A DNA stretch of 64,000 nucleotides from Neorhodopirellula pilleata (GCF_007859915.1 NZ_SJPM01000007.1:1-64000); one strand, 5' to 3'. Positions 53,909 to 62,146 are shown, counted from the stretch's first letter. Numbers and translations are program-made. Notes: generated by a model from the sequence alone, not told the origin.

Positions 53909-55408
53909 TTAAACGCGCACGTTCGACGGGCGTAGTCGATGATGGTCAGTGACGCTTTGAAAAGCGCCACCAGCGAATAACAACCGAGACTCCTCCATCA
54001 CCGGTCCTTGCAACTGGATCCCGACCGGCAACCCTTGATCATCCAAACCGCCAGGCAGCGAGATCGCCGGAACGCCTGCCAAGTTGGCTCCGACGGTGAA
54101 CAAGTCGCACAGATACATCGCGATCGGGTCGTCGACATTTTCACCCAACCGAAATGCGGGAGAGGGCGTGACCGGTCCGAGCAACAAGTCAGCTTGATCG
54201 AACGCCGCGTCGTAATCGCCGCGAATCAAACGACGTACTTTCAAGGCTTGGTTATAGTACGCGTCGTAATATCCGGCACTGAGCGCGTACGTTCCGACGA
54301 TAATGCGTCGCTTCACTTCACTGCCGAAGCCGGCCGCGCGGCTGGTCCGATACATCGTTTCGAGCGGCCCCATCACGCCTTCGCCTTCGTCGACCGCATC
54401 GGCGGCTCGCATCGCACGATGTCCGTAGTGAGCCCCGTCGAACCGCGACAGGTTACTGCTCGCTTCGCATGGCGCGATCACATAGTACGTCGGTACCCAA
54501 TAAGGGCTGTGCTGGAGTGATATTTCGACGATCTCCGCCCCGAGCTCTTGGAACACTCGTTCGGCGTCTTCGACGGATCGCCGGACCGCATCGCTGACCC
54601 CGTCTTGATTGATCGAATCCCGCAACACACCAATCTTCAGCCCTCTCAAGTCGGTCGATTGCAACACCGCTCGGTAATCGGGAACGGGATGATCGACCGA
54701 AGTGCTGTCGGCGGGATCGTAGCCGGCCATCGCTTGCAAGCCGATCGCCACGTCGTCGACCGACCAACCCATCGGACCGGCCTGATCCAAACTGCTCGCG
54801 AACGCCACCAATCCGTATCGGCTGCATCGGCCGTAGGTCGGCTTTAATCCGGTGATTCCGCAAAACGCGGCTGGTTGTCGGATCGAACCGCCGGTATCGG
54901 TGCCGATCGACAGGCTGACCGCTCCGCAAGCCACCGCGGCGGCGGCGCCACCGCTGGACCCGCCCGGAGTTCGGGCTTCGTCCCACGGATTTCGCGTCAC
55001 TCCCATCGCGCTGGTCTCCGTACTCGCCCCCATGGCGAATTCGTCCATGTTCGTTTTGCCGATCACGATCGCGCCGGCGGCGGTCAACTTGGACACCACC
55101 GTCGCGTTGTAGGGTGGAACGAAACCTCGGAGCATCTCGGACGAACAGGTCGTCGGCATGTCCGACGTACACAAAACGTCCTTAATCGCGACCGGCAATC
55201 CCGCCAAGGGCCCGAGCGTTCTGCCGGCCTTTCGATCCGCATCAACCCGCTCCGCCGCCGCCATCGCCGAATCGCCCGCGACGTGGGTGAACGCATTAAT
55301 GGTCGGCTGCGAGGCCTCGATTGCGGCGATCGTTTGCTGGACCAAATCCTGAGCGGTCACGTCGCCCGATTGCAGAGCGTTGAGAAGAGAAACGGTCGAA
55401 TCCAACAT
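53909..55408 (-). CDS. gatA: Aspartyl/glutamyl-tRNA amidotransferase subunit A
   Basis: 499 residues from the ATG at 55408. Amidase-signature subunit of GatCAB, which converts Glu-tRNA(Gln) or Asp-tRNA(Asn) to the amide form. The catalytic Lys lies in LPVAIKDVLCT, and the cis-Ser and Ser nucleophile in TPGGSSGGAAAAVACG with SIGTDTGGSIRQPAAF. gatC and gatB are not adjacent. This housekeeping gene stands between two blocks of attC sites, flanked by an IS/intron remnant and by family C repeats. Confidence 0.96.
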   Translation of the reverse strand: MLDSTVSLLNALQSGDVTAQDLVQQTIAAIEASQPTINAFTHVAGDSAMAAAERVDADRKAGRTLGPLAGLPVAIKDVLCTSDMPTTCSSEMLRGFVPPYNATVVSKLTAAGAIVIGKTNMDEFAMGASTETSAMGVTRNPWDEARTPGGSSGGAAAAVACGAVSLSIGTDTGGSIRQPAAFCGITGLKPTYGRCSRYGLVAFASSLDQAGPMGWSVDDVAIGLQAMAGYDPADSTSVDHPVPDYRAVLQSTDLRGLKIGVLRDSINQDGVSDAVRRSVEDAERVFQELGAEIVEISLQHSPYWVPTYYVIAPCEASSNLSRFDGAHYGHRAMRAADAVDEGEGVMGPLETMYRTSRAAGFGSEVKRRIIVGTYALSAGYYDAYYNQALKVRRLIRGDYDAAFDQADLLLGPVTPSPAFRLGENVDDPIAMYLCDLFTVGANLAGVPAISLPGGLDDQGLPVGIQLQGPVMEESRLLFAGGAFQSVTDHHRLRPSNVRV

Positions 55409-55530
55409 GGGGAAAGCTTCTAGGCGGGCGCGAGTGAAGTGTCCGTCCAAGTATCATGGAAATGCCGAAATCGAACAATCCGGCAAATGCTTCGTCCAAA
55501 TCTAATTTTTGGGATTAGCCGTTTTGACGC

Positions 55531-55660
55531 TGGCGGGCTGTTGATTTAGTCCTCATCGAAACCCGAAGCGTGAGCGAGGGATACATACAAAGGACTTATT
55601 GGCGTTTAATCCCTCGCTCATGCTTCGGGTTACGATTAAATCAACACGCCCGCTAGCGCC
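55531..55660. repeat. Repeat family C, full hairpin copy
   Basis: GGCGGGCTGTTGATTTAGT, then CATCGAAACCCGAAGCG pairs with CGCTCATGCTTCGGGTTACG around ATACATACAAAGG, ending ATTAAATCAACACGCCCGCTA. It is inverted relative to 38640-38800. Confidence 0.8.
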
Positions 55661-56168
55661 GAATGGCTAATGTTGCCAACCCTAACGTTGAATCTAGACA
55701 AAGCACTAGCTACGAAACGGTCCGCAGCCACCCATCCGTCAGATGCGTCGACGTTGTCCCTGTGCGGGACGCCGAACAGAAAAATGCCATGTTTTTCGTA
55801 TCGCAGCGCAAACCGACGATCAGCTGCGGCCGCCTTGGATACCGCCACGGCAAACTGATCAAGCCATGTCGCTGCCATCTGAATTGGATCTGAGGGTAGA
55901 TCGTCGTTGGTGGCAATGATCGTCACGGGATAATTGAACGATAGCTCTTTGATGCCGTCAAACTTGATCGCCATTCGGGTCAACATCGACACAATTCGTT
56001 TGAGCTTGAATTTCAAGTCGCGACTCGTTGAGTCGTTCATACCACCGGTCACGAGCATGGCGATGAAAACCGTTGACTGACTCGGAAACCTCAAACGTAG
56101 CGGCAACGTATTCGATCGAGAGACGGTAAACATCCAGACGATCGTGTTCGAAGATTGGATCGTTCATT
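55636..56168 (-). pseudogene. Four-helix-bundle gene, copy B, deleted and fused to foreign tail
   Basis: Starts at 56168 with NDPIFEHDRLDVYRLSIEYVAA. After RHARD the sequence jumps to the equivalent of SGGLDIETSRD in another frame (about 48 codons lost, junction at a shared GCTCGT-GTG). It then reads LKRIVSMLTRMAIKFDGI. The 3' part (IIATNDDLPSDPIQMAATWL on) is unrelated to copies A and C, so the downstream repeat was replaced. The upstream GAGCACGAGCACCG repeat is kept at 56180-56224. Confidence 0.75.
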
Positions 56169-56237
56169 AAAGCTGCTTTTCGATTACGAGCACGAGCACC
56201 GTTTCACTGAGCACGAGCACGATGGAGCACCTCGTGG

Positions 56238-56327
56238 CCAGAACGTTGGCGATCACGTCGCCGCGACGAGAGATCTTCCATTTCAAAACGCCCCATTTCG
56301 CGGCTGAGGTGCATCGCTTGGTTCGGT
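56238..56327 (-). other. attC-like site 11
   Basis: R'' ACCGAAC (56327-56321), arm AAGCGATGCACCTCAGCCGCG, arm CGCGGCGACGTGATCGC, R' GTTCTGG (56244-56238); 90 bp, with an extrahelical G. Confidence 0.85.
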
Positions 56328-56346
56328 GCGATTCCATCTCCGTCAT

Positions 56347-57444
56347 CTAATTACCAAGACGGTCTCGTGTTCTCCGACCATGATATAGAATCAGTGCAGT
56401 CTGCGATGGTGTGAATCCAAGATCTCGAAGTCCTCCGCTCCCAAACTCTTCTGCGGCGCTCGTCATGATGTTTGTAGAAGTCCGTACCGTTGCAAATGGG
56501 ACACCAACGTGACCGAGCCCAAAGGCATGCCCCATCTCATGCGCTTCCGCGTTTTGAACATTATTGTTTAGCCGCTGCCAATCGAGCAAGACAAAAGGAC
56601 GATTTGAGTTTCTTTTCCCATGCGACGTCATATCGGCAAAGCCTTCTTTTGGCGAGTAGCTGTCAACAACGTAAACATTAATGGCACCCCTGTCACGAAC
56701 AGTTACATGGTTGGAGCGATTAAACGCTTCTGCAACAGTATCCGTATCGTAGGCCTCTTGTCGATCTCCAAATGCTAGAAGGTCGCTTTGCGTTTCTTTT
56801 GCCGCGTGATAGTCCGTGAAACCGGAAAACTTAAATACGGCTAATTGCATCCCCTCGGTGCTGCGGAAGGTCGAATTCAGTATCTCAACTTCACGTTCGC
56901 ACTGTTGTTTCGTAGCAACGACATGGGATTCAGGATTTGCACTCAAAATACAAAAGTGCACTTTAAACTCACCTCGTTGGAAATCGATCTCTTCCTTTAT
57001 CAAACCCTTTGACGTTGCGCGAGAAGCCCATTCATGCCAAGCCATCGCTTCATGGCTGTCGGGATACGCCTTTCGATAATCTTCTGCGGCACTGAGTGCG
57101 GCCTCAAACTGCATTGAATCAATCAGCATTTGGGCTCTCGCCGCGAGAAGATTTTCATCGCGAAGTCCTTGGGCGACAGCACTGTCAAAGAGTTTTAACC
57201 ATCCGCTTGCAGAGAAAGGAAAGCGACCTTTGCTATAATTTGGAGACAAAAGGCGAGCATGAAGTGCAAAACGAGGAACGATCGCAAGACGCTGCCCTAC
57301 CGCCAACTGACGGTTGGTGAGAACCGATTCATATGCTCGAATGCGATTAGTTCGCGGAAGTGACTCGATCTGGTCAATCGTGCCTTGTGCGTTCGCGAAA
57401 CTGGCGAACATCATCAGCCCGATCGTTAGGAGGTAGTTGTGCAT
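56347..57444 (-). CDS. Cassette gene: secreted metzincin-like metalloprotease
   Basis: 365 residues from the ATG at 57444 with a signal peptide (YLLTIGLMMFASFANA). A helical N-terminal region (about 20-140) precedes a metalloprotease domain with HEMGHAFGLGH (302-312, the zinc-binding HExxHxxGxxH) and a Met-turn-like NIMTSAAE. This is the matrixin/metzincin pattern. It is large for a cassette product and is bounded by attC 11 and 12. Target unknown. Confidence 0.8.
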   Translation of the reverse strand: MHNYLLTIGLMMFASFANAQGTIDQIESLPRTNRIRAYESVLTNRQLAVGQRLAIVPRFALHARLLSPNYSKGRFPFSASGWLKLFDSAVAQGLRDENLLAARAQMLIDSMQFEAALSAAEDYRKAYPDSHEAMAWHEWASRATSKGLIKEEIDFQRGEFKVHFCILSANPESHVVATKQQCEREVEILNSTFRSTEGMQLAVFKFSGFTDYHAAKETQSDLLAFGDRQEAYDTDTVAEAFNRSNHVTVRDRGAINVYVVDSYSPKEGFADMTSHGKRNSNRPFVLLDWQRLNNNVQNAEAHEMGHAFGLGHVGVPFATVRTSTNIMTSAAEEFGSGGLRDLGFTPSQTALILYHGRRTRDRLGN

Positions 57445-57459
57445 GTTTCTACTCTGGTT

Positions 57460-57549
57460 ACCGAACGCCACCGATAGCCCAGCGGCGGCCAAAAAAGGTG
57501 ATTTCAGGAAACGCCCGATCCGCCGCTGGGGTTCATCGGATTGTTCGTC
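57460..57549 (-). other. attC-like site 12
   Basis: R'' GACGAAC (57549-57543), arm ATCCGATGAACCCCAGCGGC, arm GCCGCCGCTGGGCTATCGG, R' GTTCGGT (57466-57460); 90 bp. Confidence 0.88.
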
Positions 57550-58220
57550 GCCGGTGTGTGGAGCGATCGAGATCGACGGACCAAGTCGACGTATTCCCGT
57601 CGCTGCCTAAGTTCAGAGTCGTCATCGATCTTGTTCAACAGCATTCTGGCAAACTCAAATCTTTTTGATGTGAACACGTTTAGCTCGACCAGTATTACGC
57701 AGCACTCTGCCAGTTCGAAAATCTGTTGTTCCGATTTCTCCTCAACGTGAAAAAGTAATTCGTAGCGTTCTCGAAGTTGTGCGATTCCCTGTTGTTTCTT
57801 TCGGCATTCGGTGCATCGAACACAGTCGGACTCCAGTCCAAAACCCAGTTCTTCGTACCAATGTCTTTGCTCTTGGGCAAAGAAAATGAATTGTCGTTTG
57901 CAGTCTCGGCAACGCCTTTCGAGGTCAAAGTAATGCGTTACAGGTACGGTTGCACGTGTCTGTTTTGAAGGATCAGCGAGGATCGCGGTGTTAGGAATGC
58001 GCTTCGTGCCGGAGGTATATGTAGAAAAGTCACCATACGGCCATCGTTTGCCGAGAATCGATTCGTATTGGGCGACGATTTCTTTGTGCGTCGTCGTGTT
58101 CCAATGCAAACGTACATTCGCGTCCATCGAACTGGGATTCAAACCAGTAACGTTTGGACGTCGACCGTATCGAGGGTGATCGACAAACTCGCGGTATTTG
58201 TCTGTATTGCGTTCCATCAT
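57504..58220 (-). CDS. Cassette gene: zinc-ribbon protein
   Basis: 238 residues. The middle holds a probable zinc-ribbon of the CxxC...CxxC type: RRCRDCKRQFIFFAQEQRHWYEELGFG then CVRCTECRKK. The N-terminal 90 residues are unrecognised and the C-terminal part is helical and charged. The reading frame runs into attC 12, so the last dozen or so residues are encoded by the recombination site, a common cassette feature. Confidence 0.75.
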   Translation of the reverse strand: MMERNTDKYREFVDHPRYGRRPNVTGLNPSSMDANVRLHWNTTTHKEIVAQYESILGKRWPYGDFSTYTSGTKRIPNTAILADPSKQTRATVPVTHYFDLERRCRDCKRQFIFFAQEQRHWYEELGFGLESDCVRCTECRKKQQGIAQLRERYELLFHVEEKSEQQIFELAECCVILVELNVFTSKRFEFARMLLNKIDDDSELRQRREYVDLVRRSRSLHTPATNNPMNPSGGSGVS

Positions 58221-58228
58221 TTATCATC

Positions 58229-58299
58229 GACGAACGGCGGGCATAACCGAGACGCGGCAAACGACTCACCACTTCAAAAACGTCAACTCCGCGTCTTCA
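58229..58299 (-). other. attC-like site 13 (interrupted by intron 3)
   Basis: R' GTTCGTC (58235-58229) with arm CGCGTCTCGGTTATGCCCGC; the partner arm GAAGACGCGGAG abuts the divergent intron. The R'' half is not found. Confidence 0.6.
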
Positions 58300-59060
58300 G
58301 TTCATGCGTACGCTCGACATGGGCGTGAACTTGTGGGGTGCCGCTTCTTTCGAGAAGCCAGTCCCCTGTGCGAAAACGGAACCTGAACGAAGGACAGCAT
58401 ACCAAAAGTAATCGATCAAGAAGAAGTACTAGGCGAAGGCAACTGTGGCGAGGCGACGGATCTTGGAGAGGAAGCCTGCGAATGTGGTCGGGAAGTCAGC
58501 AAAGAATCGTCGCTGGCACACGTTCTCGCTAAAACTGCGAGGTGACGAACAGAAACGTCGTGGAGGCAGGCGGATGTTGATGCGAGTAGCCCTGGGACCG
58601 CAAAGCCGTTTTCCGACAACTTCCGCTTGTAGGCGACGCACTTGCGCAGCGAAAGTTCACGTCCCTTATTCGGGGAGATCTGCAAGCGTACCCGTGAGTA
58701 AGGCTTGACCTGAAAAGCGGGGCGACCGGGGGTGACCCGGCCAACCTTGAATGTGCCTGGGAACGAGTCAAAGCCAATCGTGGCGCGCCCGGTCCAGACG
58801 GGATTACCATTGACCAGTTCCCTGATCGCTCAGCCCATGAAGCGATCCATCTCGTTCAGCAACACATCCGTGCGGGTTGGCGCGAAAGCACCTAATCAAT
58901 CGACGCATTCGATCTCGCATAGGTACCACCATCCGCACCGGAGCGCCAAGCACGGAAGCAAAAACCATACTGGCGATAGGCCGCGTGGGAAATCCAACCG
59001 GGCTTCTTGAACAGAGGACTTGAGCTTCGGCTAGTGACACTGGCTTCGGGCAGCGACTTA
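58300..59060 (+). mobile_element. Divergent group II intron copy with RT remnant (intron 3)
   Basis: The 5' part (GACATGGGCGTGAACTTGTG, GCCAGTCCCCTG, GGAAGCCTGCGAATG, GGGGAGATCTGCAAGCGTAC) aligns with intron 1 at lower identity. At 58750-58890 one frame reads NLECAWERVKANRGAPGPDG followed by ITIDQFPDRSAHEAIHLVQQ. This is the N-terminal reverse transcriptase segment typical of group II intron proteins; it then ends at a stop. The catalytic domains and domain V are absent, so the copy is dead. Confidence 0.65.
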
Positions 59061-59066
59061 CCGACC

Positions 59067-59128
59067 AGCCGAGAAAAAAATTCGAACTCAAACCACGCCT
59101 CGCCGCGGAGTCAAATCCTTATTGGTTA
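59067..59128. repeat. Repeated cassette-end sequence, copy 2
   Basis: Near-identical to 47815-47885 (AATTCGAACTCAAACCACG through ATCCTTATTGGTT). Here it follows intron 3 rather than a gene end. Confidence 0.6.
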
Positions 59129-59152
59129 CCCACATCATGGCGGGCACAGTGA

Positions 59153-59635
59153 TCACGAAAACTGATCATCAATTCCGGGAGGAGCCTTCAGCAATACAGG
59201 AATAGCGGCATTTGCGATCACAAGCAGCCCCAGGACGAGCGTGAAGACAAGTCCCTGTTTCCCATAGACGGCCGGAAGTGCCATTGCGGACATGGCAGCC
59301 CAGAAACCGTAAAACATTATGGAAAGCCATCGAGCGATATTGCTGCCAGCGAACAGGAAAAATGCGAGCAACGCAGTGAGGGCAAGTCTAACTACTTGAG
59401 TGACACCTGGTGAATTTCCAAACATCAAAAATTGCAGCAGCATCAAAACTAGAGACTGTGCAACCATGAAAATTGCGATTCCGACGATGATGCGACGCGC
59501 GGTTACGTGATTCGGCGTACTAATAGGGTGTGACGCACTACTCGAGTGATACGGGTTAGGCAATTCGCGGTACTCAGATGTTGTTGGAGTTGAAAATGGC
59601 GGAAGCGATCTGCATTGGGGAACGGTGGCGATCAC
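59153..59635 (-). CDS. Cassette gene: four-helix membrane protein with NPY motif
   Basis: Up to 160 residues; start uncertain (a GTG at 59635 lies inside attC 14, a TTG is further in). LPNPYHSSSASHP precedes four hydrophobic helices (IVGIAIFMVAQSLVLMLLQF to LVFTLVLGLLVIANAAIPVL). It shares the NPY N-terminal style with the other cassette membrane proteins. Function unknown. Confidence 0.65.
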   Translation of the reverse strand: MIATVPQCRSLPPFSTPTTSEYRELPNPYHSSSASHPISTPNHVTARRIIVGIAIFMVAQSLVLMLLQFLMFGNSPGVTQVVRLALTALLAFFLFAGSNIARWLSIMFYGFWAAMSAMALPAVYGKQGLVFTLVLGLLVIANAAIPVLLKAPPGIDDQFS

Positions 59636-59707
59636 CCAGTCGCCGTCAAAAAGCTATGATTCAAATTCGCCGCCGACCGGCGACTTGGGTGCATCGCTTT
59701 GTTCTGT
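59617..59707 (-). other. attC-like site 14
   Basis: R'' ACAGAAC (59707-59701), arm GCGATGCACCCAAGTCGCC, arm GGCGACTGGGTGATCGC, R' GTTCCCC (59623-59617); 91 bp. The arms pair perfectly except for extrahelical G and A on the R'' side, the textbook attC pattern. Confidence 0.92.
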
Positions 59708-60187
59708 CACGCTTTTCGGCGCGAAGTCATTGTCACGATTGATTCGCTTCGCAAATTGTAGGATCAATTCGCCGGTTCCGTAACCGCATCCGGAGTCGAT
59801 GATGACGGGTTCCGACAGAGGGATTTGTTCGAGCGTTAAGGATCGAGCCTCATCTTCTTCGGTCGGGAAGAATGGTGCTCCGGGTTCGCTGTGCAGAAAA
59901 AAGTCACCGGAAATCACACCACAATTCGGACAATTATTGGCATAGTATTCTGCGCGAACCGTTTTTGAGAACGTAAGGCGGAAGGTTGGGCAACGGCGTT
60001 GGACAAACTCAACGACATGGATTGGAAGCGTTGCTGTCGAAGACAGGATGAACGAACCCATGTCAGGCTCTGCGGTGTTCTCGCAGAGTATCGCAACGAC
60101 TTCCATCTGACTGCCGCATCGCCAGCAATCCCAGCCACCGGTCACCAAGTGCAGCGGCGAAGTTAGTTTTAGTTCGTCATCGCCCAT
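59654..60187 (-). CDS. Cassette gene: zinc-binding protein of unknown function, copy 1
   Basis: 177 residues. Two Cys pairs (WDCWRCGSQMEVVAILC and NNCPNCGVISGDFFL) suggest a zinc ribbon or treble clef split by a beta-strand region; no membrane helix. The last 15 or so residues are translated from attC 14. A second copy, nearly identical, is at 62799-63332. Its start lies 30 bp from the R' box of the next attC. Confidence 0.8.
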   Translation of the reverse strand: MGDDELKLTSPLHLVTGGWDCWRCGSQMEVVAILCENTAEPDMGSFILSSTATLPIHVVEFVQRRCPTFRLTFSKTVRAEYYANNCPNCGVISGDFFLHSEPGAPFFPTEEDEARSLTLEQIPLSEPVIIDSGCGYGTGELILQFAKRINRDNDFAPKSVTEQSDAPKSPVGGEFES

Positions 60188-60288
60188 GGTTGATTTTGTG
60201 CGTAAGTACCTTAGTGACAGAACGGCCGCGATAACCGCGTCGCAGGAGTTGATTTTCCATTGTCAAAAACGACGACTCCGCGACTTGG

Positions 60289-60983
60289 GTGCAGTACGCC
60301 CAACATGGGCGTGATCTTGTGGGGTGAAAGTCCCCTATACTAAGAACGTGTTTTAAAAAGGGGTCTGACCCTTTGGAGGCGAGTCGATTTCATTGGGTTT
60401 TTGGCCTCGCCGGAGAGGGTCAGACCCCTTTTTAAAACACGTTCTTAGTTCCGGTTTCTTTCACGACGAGGCAGTATACCAAATGTAACTCAGAAGAAAG
60501 ACAGTACGAGGCGAGGGCAACTGCGGAAGGGTGACCAACCGTGGGAAGGAAGCCTGCGAAGGTGATCGGTAAGCCAGCAATGAAACGTCGCTGGGCATCT
60601 TCACGCCAAGACCCGCCAGGTTACGAACAGAAACTCGATATGAGGCCGATGACTCCAGGCGAGCGGGCTGCTGACCGCGAAGCCGAACCGAAAGGCGGGA
60701 CGAGTGCGGCAACGCACCTCGTGCAAAGAGAAGTCAGCAGAGGGCATAGTATTCGACCCACGCGGTCGTCGAAGGCCCGAAGGGAACGAGCAAGTACGTG
60801 TCCGTTGTCATTCGCGACAGAATCATCGCCGTACGGCGTTTTCTAAGCGGCATGAGAAGGGCCCCAATGGCTTGAGTCGTCATGGCAACATGGCGATTTA
60901 AAACTCGTGCTCAACCGCCGTATGCGGACCCGCATGTACGGTGGTGTGGGAGGGGTCCCGGGCAACCGGGCCCCTATCCCGAT
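60289..60983 (+). mobile_element. Group IIC-like intron without RT (intron 4), interrupted
   Basis: Starts GTGCAGTACGCCC and ends CTATCCCGAT; domain V at 60913-60944 is identical to intron 1. It lacks about 150 bp in the middle compared with intron 1 and carries a 104-bp palindromic insertion at 60341-60444. Without the insertion it is about 590 bp and matches intron 5 closely. Confidence 0.75.
60341..60447. repeat. Palindromic GGGGTCTGACCC element, copy 2, inserted in an intron
   Basis: Perfect 32-bp arms (60341-60372 and 60416-60447). The inner 14 bp and the core match copy 1 at 14059 in reverse orientation, while the outer stem GAACGTGTTTTAAAA is different. Introns 1 and 5 show the empty site GTAC-TTAGTTCCGG, so the net insertion is 104 bp (60341-60444) without evident target duplication. 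Confidence 0.88.
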
Positions 60984-61513
60984 TCGCATGGTTCGCCCGT
61001 TTGCTTGGGTTGCCTGTGACAGAGCGAGCAACACCACCACAAATACACGAAGCCAATATAGACGCATGATCGGATCAGCGTACCGATATGATGTGAGTAT
61101 CGCATCGAATAGGTCACGTATCCGGATTCAATAAGCAACATGCCGATCAAGACAACCGTGGCAAATGTGCCCCACCCGTACGTGAAGCGATCGAAACGGG
61201 GAAACAGCTGAATCCGAGTGCACCGCCCAATACCGATGCCAATTAGGGCGACGGCGACGGGAAAGAAAAATCCGGTTGAAATCACCGATCCAGCAATTCC
61301 AACAGCGACCGAGTCAGTCGTCGTACCAAATCCTTCTTTGTCGGCGATTGTGTAGTAGAAATGTTTGTCTCGCCATGGGGTTGAGCAAAAGAGTGCGACA
61401 CCGATCAACGCTAGCACCCATTTGTAGACCGACAATGCAACTGGCGATCGACTTTCGGTGTCAGACAGCGAGGCGTTTGGCTTCGCTGTTGAAGGTTCGT
61501 ATGGGTTGTGCAT
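60974..61513 (-). CDS. Cassette gene: NPYEPS-motif membrane protein
   Basis: 179 residues: MHNPYEPSTAKPNASLS, then four transmembrane helices (WVLALIGVALFCSTPW, VISTGFFFPVAVALIGIGIG, WGTFATVVLIGMLLI, SCVYIGFVYLWWCCSLC). The C-terminus runs through R'' of attC 15 and stops at a TAG supplied by the 3' end of intron 4, so the intron changes the protein end. Function unknown. Confidence 0.75.
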   Translation of the reverse strand: MHNPYEPSTAKPNASLSDTESRSPVALSVYKWVLALIGVALFCSTPWRDKHFYYTIADKEGFGTTTDSVAVGIAGSVISTGFFFPVAVALIGIGIGRCTRIQLFPRFDRFTYGWGTFATVVLIGMLLIESGYVTYSMRYSHHIGTLIRSCVYIGFVYLWWCCSLCHRQPKQTGEPCESG

Positions 61514-61541
61514 GAACAGTTGGCAGTAAGTCGCTCAATTG

Positions 61542-61631
61542 GGCGAACGCTACGTCGTCACCTGGGACGGACGATTGAGTTTCCATTGGTAATACCTCGC
61601 AAGCCGTCCTTAGGTGCACGGCCTGGTTCTG
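61542..61631 (-). other. attC-like site 16
   Basis: R'' CCAGAAC (61631-61625), arm GTGCACCTAAGGACGG, arm CCGTCCCAGGTGACGACG, R' GTTCGCC (61548-61542); 90 bp. Confidence 0.85.
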
Positions 61632-62080
61632 GCTTTCGTTCGTGCTCGTGCTCAGCATCGCGGTGCTCGTGCTCGTAATCGATCACCGCCGCATAGTCTA
61701 CCGCTGGTTCCCCGACCCCGTCAAACTTGATCGCGATCCGAGTCAACATCGAGACGACTCGTTTGAGCTTCAGCTTCATGTCACGGCTTGTCTCGATATC
61801 CAACCCACCGGACACAACGAGCACATCTTGGATCGCAGCGCATTCAAAGGCTGACCCGCGAGCGATGTCGAGAAAACTAGCACGACCCCTCACGCTTCGC
61901 TTGCCATTGCCCTCGGCGATGTTCAGAGGAATCGATTACGCCGCACAGAGCCATTGATCACGAGCGTGGCGATGCAAACCGTTCAGCGATTTTGAAATCT
62001 CGAAAGCCGCCGAATTATACTCGATGGACAGACGGTAAACATTCAGTCGATCGTGGTAGAAGATTGGATCGTTCATCAAA
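61560..62080 (-). pseudogene. Four-helix-bundle gene, copy C, internal stop
   Basis: The most complete copy. From the Met near 62075 it reads NDPIFYHDRLNVYRLSIEYN through WLCAA-stop-SIPLNIAEGNGKRS, then FLDIARGSAFECAAIQDVLV to LTRIAIKFDGV. The only visible lesion is TAA in place of CAA (the Gln of AAQSIPLN in copy A). Flanks at 61640-61683 and 62084-62130 are inverted repeats with GAGCACGAGCACCG units. It occupies one cassette between attC 16 and 17. The family name comes from 23S rRNA intervening sequences, but no rRNA is here. Confidence 0.82.
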
Positions 62081-62146
62081 GCTGCTGTTCGACTACGAGC
62101 ACGAGCACCGCTTCACTGAGCACGAGCACCATGGAGCACCTCATGG

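Larger units (their letters stand above)
60217..60997 (-). other. attC-like site 15, split by intron 4
   Basis: R' GTTCTGT (60223-60217) with arm TCGCGGCC-side pairing, the intron at 60289-60983, then R'' GGCGAAC (60997-60991). The insertion point is in the arm next to R'', as in attC 6. Confidence 0.75.
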
